Positions 1 to 6,183 of a DNA stretch of 6,242 bases are shown in pieces (position 1 is the stretch's first letter; each line of letters opens with the position of its first letter). The translations under genes and the position numbers were made by a program. The stretch is from Oscillospiraceae bacterium (lineage in GTDB: Bacteria > Bacillota > Clostridia > UMGS1810): positions 1 through 6,242 of the forward strand of contig JAJXRJ010000063.1 of the NCBI GenBank assembly GCA_021629085.1, in the 5' to 3' direction. Below the pieces are notes generated by a model. It did no database searches. It saw only the letters and a list, made by a program, of their open reading frames with translations, and was not told where the DNA came from.

Positions 1-17
1 TAATTATTTTAGAATAT

Positions 18-1013
18 TTAAATTATGCGCTGCACATCGGAGAGATGTTTGAGCAAATTTTCTGAAATCTGCTGCATCCCCTGGTTATTTGGATGCACCA
101 AATCGGAGGAAAGGCCGTCTGCGCCTGTGAGAAGCTCGGTGCCTTTGATATAGTGGAAATTGCCGCCGCGCGCCAATACCTGCCGTTTTACCGCCGCACG
201 CATTGCCTCGGGCTCGGGTTCCTTTAAAAAGTCTGCCTTGGTGTAGAACAGGTCGGTCACATAGATTGGGCGGCCCGCACCTTCCAAAATATCCAAAAAC
301 GTCGCCACCCGCGCTTCAAATTCCGCATCGGTAATTTTTTTGAGCAGATTGATGCCCAGTTCCAAAAAGGCTATATCCCAGTCGCCGCGCTCCGCAATGT
401 GCTCTGCGGCGGAAGGCTCTAAATGCGCGCTGCCTGCAAGGCCCAAGTTGATCACATCCATCCCCAGTGCATCCGCTGTCCGGCGCACATAGGAATCCTG
501 CGGCACAAGCGCATGGCTGCCGTGGGTGATGGACGAACCATAGCACAACAGCCGCTTATCCGGCGTCTGCCCTGCCGCAGGCGGCAGGGTTTCGCCCTCA
601 ATTTTTGTCAGATAGTGCGTGCAGGATGCACTTACGATCCGAATCAGGTGCGGGTCAAACGGCAGATGATACTGTTTGGTAACCCGCTCTAAAATCTCCA
701 TATTTTCCGGGCGCCGGATGGTGACGCCGGAGTGCGTTTCCGTGATAAAGTGCGTGCCCAGCGAATTGCCCGCCGGGATGGAACCATAATAGACATACAT
801 GTTGGAAAAGCCCGTTTCCTTGCCAATTCCAACCGTCACCTCGTCGGACACCATGTTAAAGCGGATTTCCACACCGCTGTTGCAATGGTTCATGGCCTGC
901 CCTTTTTCGCCAAACTGTGCCTCTGCCCACAGCGGGAAGCGGTGCATGGTAAGCCTTCCGTCTTTTTCTGTGAGGTCGGATACATTGTAAAGCTCTACGC
1001 CATTCCAAATCAT
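18..1013 (-). CDS. SGNH/GDSL-family hydrolase (probable carbohydrate or acyl esterase) with SsfX3-like N-terminal domain
   Basis: A 331-residue protein of the SGNH hydrolase superfamily, probably removing acetyl or other acyl groups from a sugar. Seen: an N-terminal beta-rich part (about residues 1-120) with a GVELY motif at 5-9, resembling the GxDLY domain of SsfX3-type proteins. The catalytic part starts near residue 153 with block I GSSIT (nucleophile probably Ser161), block II NLGLAG (189-194, Gly in the oxyanion hole), block III GIN (220-222, Asn222) and block V DLVHP (304-308, Asp304 and His307). All four S-G-N-H positions are therefore present. There is no signal peptide, so it is likely cytoplasmic. 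Its ATG overlaps the stop of the upstream phosphorylase (ATGA), and an AAGGAAG ribosome site lies 9 bases before the start. The neighbour suggests deacylation of manno-oligosaccharides, which is inference. A CE2-like esterase, also a beta-domain plus SGNH fold, is an alternative assignment. Family is secure; substrate is not. Confidence 0.88.
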   Translation of the reverse strand: MIWNGVELYNVSDLTEKDGRLTMHRFPLWAEAQFGEKGQAMNHCNSGVEIRFNMVSDEVTVGIGKETGFSNMYVYYGSIPAGNSLGTHFITETHSGVTIRRPENMEILERVTKQYHLPFDPHLIRIVSASCTHYLTKIEGETLPPAAGQTPDKRLLCYGSSITHGSHALVPQDSYVRRTADALGMDVINLGLAGSAHLEPSAAEHIAERGDWDIAFLELGINLLKKITDAEFEARVATFLDILEGAGRPIYVTDLFYTKADFLKEPEPEAMRAAVKRQVLARGGNFHYIKGTELLTGADGLSSDLVHPNNQGMQQISENLLKHLSDVQRII

Positions 1014-1029
1014 TTCTCGACGCTTCCTT
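1010..1029 (-). promoter_or_regulatory. ATGA stop/start overlap and internal ribosome site coupling phosphorylase to esterase
   Basis: The phosphorylase TGA and the esterase ATG share bases 1010-1013, reading ATGA on the minus strand. An AAGGAAG Shine-Dalgarno sequence (1023-1029) lies inside the end of the phosphorylase gene, 9 bases before the ATG. This arrangement typically gives translational coupling, and here it fixes the esterase start. Confidence 0.85.
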
Positions 1030-2206
1030 TCATAATTTCCCGGTTTTTTTCAATCAGTGCAAGCCGTTGTTCTACACACGCATAACTGCGAAGCGGGTCT
1101 TCCGGCGTGTGTTTCACATAGTCCAAAAGCCGGTCGACCGAGGTTACCGCCACATGGGTACGTGTGTCGGACGAAGCGTAGTAGAGGTACACATCGCCGT
1201 TTTCAAGTGCAACCACGCCGTTTGAAAATACCACGTTGGACACATCCCCCACCCGTTCTTCCCCCTTGGGTGCAAGCAAAAAACCGCCTGGCCGGTAAAG
1301 TACGGTCTCAGGATGGGTAAGGTCGGTCAAAAATGCATAGAGCACATACCGCAGCCCGGCTGCTGTGTTGCGCACGCCGTGCGCAATGTGAAGCCAGCCC
1401 TCCGGCGTTTTGATGGGCGCGGGGCCCTGGCCGTTTTTCACCTCTTTGATGGTGTGATATTCCTTTAAATCAATCAGCCATTCTTCTTTGATTTCAGCGC
1501 CGTCCATGGTATCGGTAAAGGCAAAGCCAATGCCGCCGCCGCTGCCTGTGTCAATAAATCCGTCCTGCGGGCGGGTATACAGCGCATATTTGCCATTTAC
1601 AAATTCGGGATGCAGCACAACGTTTCGCTGCTGGGCGGATTGGGTTTTTAAGTCGGGCAGCCGCTCCCAGTGCTTTAAATCCCGGGTGCGCGCAATGCCG
1701 CACGCCGCCACCGCCGAAGAGGTATCGCCTTTCGGCGCGTCCGGGTCTTTCCGCTCTGTGCAGAACAGGCCGTATATGTATCCGTCCTCATGCTTGGTGA
1801 GACGCATGTCATAAACATTTACATCGGGCTCATCCGTTTCAGGCATCAAAATCGGTTCGTCCCAAAACTGAAAGTGGTCTACACCGGTTTTGCTTTCCGC
1901 CACTGCAAAAAACGATTTGCGGTCGTTTCCCTCCACCCTTGCCACCAAATAGAACATACCATCAAGGTAAATGGCGCCAGGATTGAATACACAGTTGATG
2001 CCCATGCGTTCCATCAAATAGGGATTGGATGTGTAGTCAAAGTCATACCGCCAAAAAAGCGGTGTGTGTTCTGCCGTCAAAACCGGGTTTTGATACCGGT
2101 CAAAAATTCCGTTTCCAAGCGGCTCGGGTGCGTTGTTCCGCTCCAAAAGCTCTGCATGCGCAAGCTCTAACCGCACTTTTCTCTGGTTAAATTCTTCCCT
2201 GGTCAT
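1010..2206 (-). CDS. GH130 glycoside phosphorylase, probable 4-O-beta-D-mannosyl-D-glucose phosphorylase
   Basis: A 398-residue protein resembling GH130 subfamily 1 enzymes, which split Man-beta-1,4-Glc with phosphate to alpha-mannose 1-phosphate and glucose (EC 2.4.1.281) in the last step of intracellular beta-mannan catabolism. Seen: five-bladed-propeller-like family segments FNPGAIYLDGMFYLVARVEG (74-93), DVNVYDMRLTKHEDG (128-142), NGQGPAPIKTPEGWLHIAHG (258-277) and GDVSNVVFSNGVV (320-332). Asp133 in YDMR probably matches the proposed general acid (Asp131) of the Bacteroides fragilis enzyme; this match is from memory, not an alignment. Length fits the roughly 390 residues usual for the subfamily. 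The frame stays open upstream to 2380, but the start at 2206 is chosen because it has a G-rich ribosome site 5 bases away, gives the family N-terminus and lies just inside the predicted transcript. Upstream codons lie before the promoter. There is no signal peptide, so it is cytoplasmic. First gene of the unit with the esterase. Another GH130_1 mannoside specificity is possible. Confidence 0.9.
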   Translation of the reverse strand: MTREEFNQRKVRLELAHAELLERNNAPEPLGNGIFDRYQNPVLTAEHTPLFWRYDFDYTSNPYLMERMGINCVFNPGAIYLDGMFYLVARVEGNDRKSFFAVAESKTGVDHFQFWDEPILMPETDEPDVNVYDMRLTKHEDGYIYGLFCTERKDPDAPKGDTSSAVAACGIARTRDLKHWERLPDLKTQSAQQRNVVLHPEFVNGKYALYTRPQDGFIDTGSGGGIGFAFTDTMDGAEIKEEWLIDLKEYHTIKEVKNGQGPAPIKTPEGWLHIAHGVRNTAAGLRYVLYAFLTDLTHPETVLYRPGGFLLAPKGEERVGDVSNVVFSNGVVALENGDVYLYYASSDTRTHVAVTSVDRLLDYVKHTPEDPLRSYACVEQRLALIEKNREIMKGSVEK

Positions 2207-2211
2207 GGTAA

Positions 2212-2217
2212 CCCCCC
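2212..2217 (-). promoter_or_regulatory. Ribosome binding site of the GH130 gene
   Basis: Six consecutive G residues on the minus strand sit 5 bases before the ATG at 2206. They can pair with the CCUCC anti-Shine-Dalgarno through one G-U pair. This unusual all-G site supports the start at 2206 over longer in-frame starts. Confidence 0.7.
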
Positions 2218-2223
2218 AAATGA

Positions 2224-2240
2224 ATTTCTTGAAACGAAAT
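2224..2240. repeat. Short inverted repeat at the GH130 transcription start (candidate operator)
   Basis: ATTTC (2224-2228) and GAAAT (2236-2240) form 5-base arms around a 7-base spacer, spanning the predicted +1 (about 2235) of the GH130 promoter. The position suits a repressor site, but the arms are short and could arise by chance in AT-rich DNA. It is not a catabolite-repression (cre) box: the TG...CG spacing is one base too short. Confidence 0.3.
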
Positions 2241-2241
2241 A

Positions 2242-2270
2242 AGTATATCATTAAATATTGCTCTTCGCAA
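2242..2270 (-). promoter_or_regulatory. Sigma-A type promoter for the GH130-esterase operon
   Basis: On the minus strand a -35 TTGCGA (2265-2270, 4 of 6 consensus bases) and a -10 TATACT (2242-2247, 5 of 6) are separated by 17 bases. The -10 is preceded by TGA, giving an extended -10 (TGnTATACT). Transcription should start near 2235, leaving a leader of about 29 bases that holds only the ribosome site. The AT-rich DNA upstream could act as an UP element. Confidence 0.72.
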
Positions 2271-2275
2271 GCCAT

Positions 2276-2325
2276 AAATTTGTAAACAAAAATAAAATTT
2301 ACACAAAAAGATCCGCTTTTGTAAA
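2276..2325. repeat. AT-rich TTTGTAAA / TTTACACAAA repeats between the divergent promoters
   Basis: TTTGTAAA occurs at 2279-2286 and again at 2318-2325. A related inverted copy, TTTACACAAA, lies at 2298-2307, and AAATTT occurs at 2276-2281 and 2295-2300. GTAAA (2282-2286) and TTTAC (2298-2302) can pair. The cluster lies upstream of the -35 elements of both divergent promoters, where an activator or UP element would act. Low complexity makes chance a real alternative. Confidence 0.3.
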
Positions 2326-2361
2326 GGGAAAAGTTGCCATAGTATAAACAGCCAACCGCCC

Positions 2362-2390
2362 TTGACAACCCGCTCCACATGGGATATACT
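2362..2390 (+). promoter_or_regulatory. Strong sigma-A type promoter for the nucleotidyltransferase gene
   Basis: A perfect -35 TTGACA (2362-2367) and a -10 TATACT (2385-2390, 5 of 6) are separated by the ideal 17 bases. The predicted start is near 2397, giving a leader of about 41 bases before the ATG at 2438. It is the closest match to consensus in the window and suggests fairly strong or constitutive expression. Confidence 0.85.
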
Positions 2391-2427
2391 AAAACTGCTT
2401 TTTATATTGCAAATTCAAATACCAATC

Positions 2428-2433
2428 AGGTGA
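2428..2433 (+). promoter_or_regulatory. Ribosome binding site of the nucleotidyltransferase gene
   Basis: AGGTGA precedes the ATG at 2438 by 4 bases (5 from the AGGTG core). It is a moderate Shine-Dalgarno site and supports this start over the second in-frame ATG eight codons in, which has no comparable site. Confidence 0.65.
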
Positions 2434-2437
2434 AATT

Positions 2438-3694
2438 ATGAATGCCACGCAAAAAACCATGCTTGCACTGTTTGTAAGCGGTGTACGGGGGCAGCCCCCC
2501 AGCGGTCTGGACGCCGCTTTGCTGCCTGATGTATTGGCGCTCGCGTCAAAGCACAACGTGCTCCCCGTTGTATTTCTTTCCATAAAAAAATTGTATGCAG
2601 CAAACGAGCTGCCACTGGACGCGCAGGTATATGATGTGCTCAACCAGTTGGTGCTGCGCACGGTCCTTCAGAGCGAAAGCCGGCTGACGGCTGTGCACGG
2701 TGTATTGCGTGCGCTGGAAGATGCGGGCATTTCGTGCTGTGTGCTCAAAGGCGAAAGTTATGCGCATCTATATGCGTCCCCTTCCTCCCGTATTTCCAGT
2801 GATGTAGATATTTTAATCCATCCAAGCGACGAGGAACGGGCACTGGCGGTTCTGCGCGGGCTGTCCATGCAAATTTCGCCGCGCAGCAATCTCTCCCATC
2901 ACATCCGATGTACCGGAAATGATACGGGATTAATTGAACTGCACACCGATCTATATGAAGAATTTTTAGATGCCGTCTACTTTCAAAACCTGGTGCGGCA
3001 GACAGAACCCGTGCAATCCTTGCGCTTGGATGAAACGACTTCCATTCCCATACTTGGCATCAATGACGGCGCGCTGTTTGGCACTGCGCACTTTATCAAA
3101 CATTTTCTGACGTTTGGCGCTGGGATCAAGCAGGTGATGGACTTGCTGCTCTACTTAGCAAACTATCGTGATAAAATGGATATGGCGGCTTATTGGGATG
3201 TTCTAAAAGCGTTAAAATATGACCGGTTTATGCGTACCATTATGGGGATCGGCGTAAGCTATCTGCACTTTTCTGTAAAGGATTTTCCCGAAGCAGAGCA
3301 GAACAGCTCTGTTGAGCCACTGCTTGACGACATTTTAGAGGGCGGCGCATTTGGTGTGAATCAAGCAGAGCGCAGCGGTTTTCACAATTTATATATGCAA
3401 GAGCGTTATCGTACGCTGTGTGGCGGCGATTACCGCATATATTTGAACAGGCAGCGCAAAAAAGGTGCAAAAAAATCGCTTTGCTTAAGCCGAAGTGCGC
3501 TTAACGCACAATATCCGTTTGCAGCGCGGCATCCCATTTTACTGCCAGCCGCGTGGATTGCACACACGATACAGTGGACGAAAAAAGCGCTTAAACGGCT
3601 CCCGACATTTTTGCATACGAAAAAGCCGCTTCAAAAACCGAACCAGGCGGTCCAAAAACGTATGGAGCTTATCAAAAATCTAGATATGCTATAA
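2438..3694 (+). CDS. Nucleotidyltransferase family protein (NTP_transf_5 type), function unassigned
   Basis: A 418-residue protein resembling the uncharacterised NTP_transf_5 family of the polymerase-beta/MNT nucleotidyltransferase fold. Seen: VLKGESYAHLY (102-112), then SSRISSDVDILI (116-127), where Asp122 and Asp124 form the DxD metal pair, and IELH (166-169), where Glu167 may supply the third acidic residue. A helical half follows with HFIKH (218-222) and a VMDLLLYL helix (233-240). The C-terminus contains YPFAARHPILLPAAWI (359-374), a hydrophobic segment common in this family that may touch the membrane, then a Lys-rich tail. Family members transfer nucleotidyl groups by fold inference, but the acceptor is unknown; relatives often lie near polysaccharide or peptide-modification genes. 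This gene stands alone, with its own strong promoter and terminator, divergent from the mannoside operon. The acidic triad looks intact, so an active enzyme is likely. No substrate is assigned. Confidence 0.85.
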   Translation: MNATQKTMLALFVSGVRGQPPSGLDAALLPDVLALASKHNVLPVVFLSIKKLYAANELPLDAQVYDVLNQLVLRTVLQSESRLTAVHGVLRALEDAGISCCVLKGESYAHLYASPSSRISSDVDILIHPSDEERALAVLRGLSMQISPRSNLSHHIRCTGNDTGLIELHTDLYEEFLDAVYFQNLVRQTEPVQSLRLDETTSIPILGINDGALFGTAHFIKHFLTFGAGIKQVMDLLLYLANYRDKMDMAAYWDVLKALKYDRFMRTIMGIGVSYLHFSVKDFPEAEQNSSVEPLLDDILEGGAFGVNQAERSGFHNLYMQERYRTLCGGDYRIYLNRQRKKGAKKSLCLSRSALNAQYPFAARHPILLPAAWIAHTIQWTKKALKRLPTFLHTKKPLQKPNQAVQKRMELIKNLDML

Positions 3695-3734
3695 AACGCT
3701 GCCGGATAAAATTTCCGGCAGCGTTTTGATTTTT
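3693..3734. terminator. Rho-independent terminator between convergent genes, probably bidirectional
   Basis: Arms AAAACGCTGCCGGA (3693-3706) and TCCGGCAGCGTTTT (3714-3727) are fully complementary over 14 bases around a 7-base loop. On the plus strand the stem runs into a T-rich tract (3724-3734), an efficient terminator for the nucleotidyltransferase gene; the left arm begins within its TAA stop. On the minus strand the stem ends in TTTT, so it may also stop transcripts from the penicillin-binding protein gene, whose stop lies 22 bases before it. Confidence 0.93.
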
Positions 3735-3749
3735 GCCCTTATTTTTCTT

Positions 3750-6149
3750 CTAAGTTAAAAGCTCATTGAGATCAATGACTGGTTTGGAGTCGCCGGATGG
3801 GGTTGTTGTACCCGGCGGCGTTGTGTTGCCGGACGGTGGTGAAGTATTCCCGGACGGCGGAGTGGCAGTGCCGGACGGCGGCGTTGTTGTGCCGGACGGC
3901 GGCGTTGTTGTGCCCGGCGGGGTAGTAGTGCCGCCCGTTCCGTTTCCAGTTTCACTGCCGCCCTGCGTATCAGAAGCATTCGGGTTGGAAGGCTGTGTTG
4001 ACGCGTTGGGATCGTCCGTCGTCCCTCCCGGCTGCGTCAGGTCTTCGTTCCCGTCGGTGGTATCGGGCGGATCCTGATTGTTATCGCTATTCCCGCTGCT
4101 GCCAGATACCTTCCCGCCGCCATGCCCGGAGCAGTAGGAGGAGGGAAGCGAATCGCTTTTAAAATAGTCTGTCACCGGTGAGCAGAAAGAGGACGCGAGC
4201 TTTCCAGTGACAGAGCACACGGTGGCACGTTTTACTGAATCGGGCTTTTCAAAGCTCTTGGCCGCAAGCGGTTCATGCACTTTTGACATTACGCGCTTCC
4301 AAAGGGTGAGCGCGGGGTTTCCAGGCACGCCGGCAATTTTTTTCGGCGTATCATATCCATACCATACCGTCCCGGAATAATACGGCGTAAAACCCGCAAA
4401 CCAGCGGTCGTGGTCATTATCCGTGGTACCGGTTTTGCCAGCGGTGTCAATGTTATCAATTTTTGCACCGACGCCTGTGCCGGAGGCAACCACATCTTTT
4501 AAAAGGTCACACATAATGTAGGCGGTAGATTCTTCAAATGCAACGTTAGAGTCCTTCTCATTTTTTAACACCACATTGCCTTTGGAGTCTGTCACCTCAG
4601 TGTAAGTGATAGGCGGATTGTAAATGCCGCCATTTGCAAAGGTGCAATAGGCTGCGTTAAGCTCCAGAACACTGATGCCGTCCGTCATACCGCCCAGCGA
4701 GAGCGGAGAAAGTGCCATGTCGTTTTTATTCATCGTGGAAACATGCAGCTTTTCCGACATATAGCGGTAGGATTCTTCCACCGTGAGTTTTTCCAGCGCG
4801 TGGATGGCCGGGATGTTGAGCGACCTTCTCAGCGCCCGGCGTACCGTTGCAGAGCCGGAAAATGTGCCATCGTAATTTTTGGGCTTCCACGATCCAATTT
4901 GAATGGGTTCATCTTTTAAAACCGTTGCGGCAGTGATGACGTCCATGTCAATGCCCGGGCCGTAAACAGAGATGGGCTTGATGGCCGAGCCCGGCTGGCG
5001 GAAGGACTGGGTAGCCCGGTTTAACAGCCTGCTGCCCTCTTTTATGCCGCGTCCGCCCACAATTCCTTTGACCTCGCCGGTTTTGGGGTCGGCTACCACC
5101 ATGGCAGACTGGGCTTTGTCCGGCCCGCTGGTTTTGGGAAAGTTTTCTTCGTCCTCATACACGTCTTCCATAATTTCCTGAATTTCAATATCCACAGTGG
5201 AATAAATTTGCAGCCCGCCATTGTAAACCACTTGTGTGGCAATGGTTTCGCTGTAACCGTTTTGTTCCATCAAATCGTCAATCACATCTTCAATGACCTG
5301 GTCGACAAAGTAAGAGGACTGCTTGCTCTCCTGGTCTTCGGCCTCTTTTGTGTTAAACACAAGCTCTTCCGAATATGCCGCATCGTGCTCAGATTGATTG
5401 ATATAGCCAAGCTCCAGCATCTTGTCCAGTACCAGTTTTTTCTTGACATCGTTGTCCTCTGGGTGCTCAATGGGGTCGTATAGGCTCGGATACTGCGTAA
5501 TTCCCGCAATGCAAGCACACTCGGCAAGCGTCAGTTCCTCCACCTCTTTGTCAAAATAGCGGTTGGCTGCCGTTTCCACACCCCAGCATCCCTGGCCAAG
5601 ATAAATGGTGTTTAAATACATTTCTAAAATTTCGCTCTTATCCAGTTCCATTTCCAATGCAATTGCACGGAAAATTTCGCGAACCTTCCGGGCTTTGGAA
5701 TGTTCCTTGTCGCCAGTCAAATTTTTGATGAGCTGCTGGGTGATGGTGCTGCCGCCGTAATCCGACCCGCCGGTCAGCTCTTTGAACACCGCACCCGCTG
5801 TTCGCTTGATATCTACACCGCGATGCTTGTAAAACCGCTCGTCTTCAATTGCCACAATGGCATTTTGTAAATTGGGCGGAATGTCGTCAAGATCCACCCA
5901 AATGCGGTTTTCTCCTGCAATAATCTGCTCGTATTCCACATATTCTCCCGTTTTGGCATCTTTATATAGCACGGTGGAGTTGAGCTTTAAATTGATGTCC
6001 TTGACAGTATCGATAAAACCGTAATCCACGCCGCGGATAACCCAGATGGCAAATGCTGCGGACAATACCAAAAGTACCACAAGCAGGGTGAGGATTGAAA
6101 TTTTGAGCACTTTTTTAACACCCGTTTTTTTGTGCTTTTTGGGAGCCAT
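3750..6149 (-). CDS. Class A penicillin-binding protein (PBP1A family; bifunctional transglycosylase/transpeptidase)
   Basis: A 799-residue peptidoglycan synthase that polymerises glycan strands from lipid II and cross-links stem peptides outside the membrane. Seen: a Lys-rich cytoplasmic N-terminus (1-16), one membrane anchor (about 17-38), then a GT51 domain with EDERFYKHRG (102-111, catalytic Glu102), GGSTITQQL (132-140), RKVRE (154-158) and KSEILEMYLN (171-180). The transpeptidase domain has SAIK (388-391, nucleophile Ser388), SLN (443-445) and KTGT (572-575). All catalytic motifs are intact. After it, a segment with Cys645, Cys656 and Cys673 resembles the C-terminal part of many Clostridia PBP1 proteins. 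Residues about 681-789 are a disordered Ser/Asn/Thr/Pro/Gly tail containing heptad repeats, ending in a short acidic sequence. The start at 6149 has a GGAGGTG site 5 bases upstream. It is monocistronic as far as seen and convergent with the nucleotidyltransferase gene. The family is often called ponA or mrcA, but the exact orthologue is unclear. Confidence 0.96.
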   Translation of the reverse strand: MAPKKHKKTGVKKVLKISILTLLVVLLVLSAAFAIWVIRGVDYGFIDTVKDINLKLNSTVLYKDAKTGEYVEYEQIIAGENRIWVDLDDIPPNLQNAIVAIEDERFYKHRGVDIKRTAGAVFKELTGGSDYGGSTITQQLIKNLTGDKEHSKARKVREIFRAIALEMELDKSEILEMYLNTIYLGQGCWGVETAANRYFDKEVEELTLAECACIAGITQYPSLYDPIEHPEDNDVKKKLVLDKMLELGYINQSEHDAAYSEELVFNTKEAEDQESKQSSYFVDQVIEDVIDDLMEQNGYSETIATQVVYNGGLQIYSTVDIEIQEIMEDVYEDEENFPKTSGPDKAQSAMVVADPKTGEVKGIVGGRGIKEGSRLLNRATQSFRQPGSAIKPISVYGPGIDMDVITAATVLKDEPIQIGSWKPKNYDGTFSGSATVRRALRRSLNIPAIHALEKLTVEESYRYMSEKLHVSTMNKNDMALSPLSLGGMTDGISVLELNAAYCTFANGGIYNPPITYTEVTDSKGNVVLKNEKDSNVAFEESTAYIMCDLLKDVVASGTGVGAKIDNIDTAGKTGTTDNDHDRWFAGFTPYYSGTVWYGYDTPKKIAGVPGNPALTLWKRVMSKVHEPLAAKSFEKPDSVKRATVCSVTGKLASSFCSPVTDYFKSDSLPSSYCSGHGGGKVSGSSGNSDNNQDPPDTTDGNEDLTQPGGTTDDPNASTQPSNPNASDTQGGSETGNGTGGTTTPPGTTTPPSGTTTPPSGTATPPSGNTSPPSGNTTPPGTTTPSGDSKPVIDLNELLT
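3793..3930. repeat. Tandem 18/21-base repeat encoding the TTTPPSG tail of the penicillin-binding protein
   Basis: Seven head-to-tail units lie at 3793-3810, 3811-3828, 3829-3849, 3850-3870, 3871-3891, 3892-3912 and 3913-3930, with lengths 18, 18, 21, 21, 21, 21 and 18. Units five and six are identical. They encode residues 741-786 of the protein as TTTPPG, TTTPPSG (twice), TATPPSG, NTSPPSG, NTTPPG and TTTPSG. Every unit is a multiple of three, so gain or loss keeps the frame. The identical neighbours suggest a recent duplication. Confidence 0.92.
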
Positions 6150-6154
6150 AGGTG

Positions 6155-6161
6155 CACCTCC
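6155..6161 (-). promoter_or_regulatory. Ribosome binding site of the penicillin-binding protein gene
   Basis: GGAGGTG on the minus strand, 5 bases before the ATG at 6149, is a near-ideal Shine-Dalgarno sequence and fixes the start. It overlaps the 8-base palindrome GGTGCACC (6151-6158). Confidence 0.9.
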
Positions 6162-6183
6162 GGTAACTGTAATTTTGTATGTA

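Noticed and set aside
732..1085. Plus-strand open frames opposite the esterase and phosphorylase (for example 423-692, 732-1085 and 1790-2170).
   Set aside because: They are antisense to well-supported genes, have no ribosome sites and look compositionally unlike real proteins.
2229..2243. A catabolite-repression (cre) site near TTGAAACGAAATAA in the GH130 leader.
   Set aside because: The spacing between TG and CG is three bases instead of four and the right half lacks the expected CA, so it does not fit the consensus.
2207..2380. An N-terminal extension of 58 residues on the GH130 protein, since the frame is open to 2380.
   Set aside because: The extension lies upstream of the predicted promoter, is AT-rich and Cys/Phe/Tyr-rich with no family similarity, and its starts lack a ribosome site. 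The start at 2206 has one.
2389..2767. Minus-strand open frames opposite the start of the nucleotidyltransferase gene.
   Set aside because: They overlap a convincing promoter, ribosome site and conserved gene on the other strand and show no recognisable motif.
2438..3694. The idea that the nucleotidyltransferase converts mannose 1-phosphate from the GH130 enzyme into a nucleotide sugar.
   Set aside because: Sugar-1-phosphate nucleotidyltransferases have a different (Rossmann-like) fold with a G-x-G-T-R-type motif. This protein has the polymerase-beta type DxD motif, and it is transcribed separately.
3793..3930. A CRISPR-like array from regularly spaced repeats.
   Set aside because: The units are directly adjacent without spacers, are multiples of three, and encode the repetitive tail of a protein.
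3766..4077. A plus-strand open frame of 103 codons rich in Val, Gly, Pro and Asp.
   Set aside because: It is the antisense of the Thr/Pro/Ser/Gly tail of the penicillin-binding protein; its repetitive composition simply mirrors the tandem repeat.
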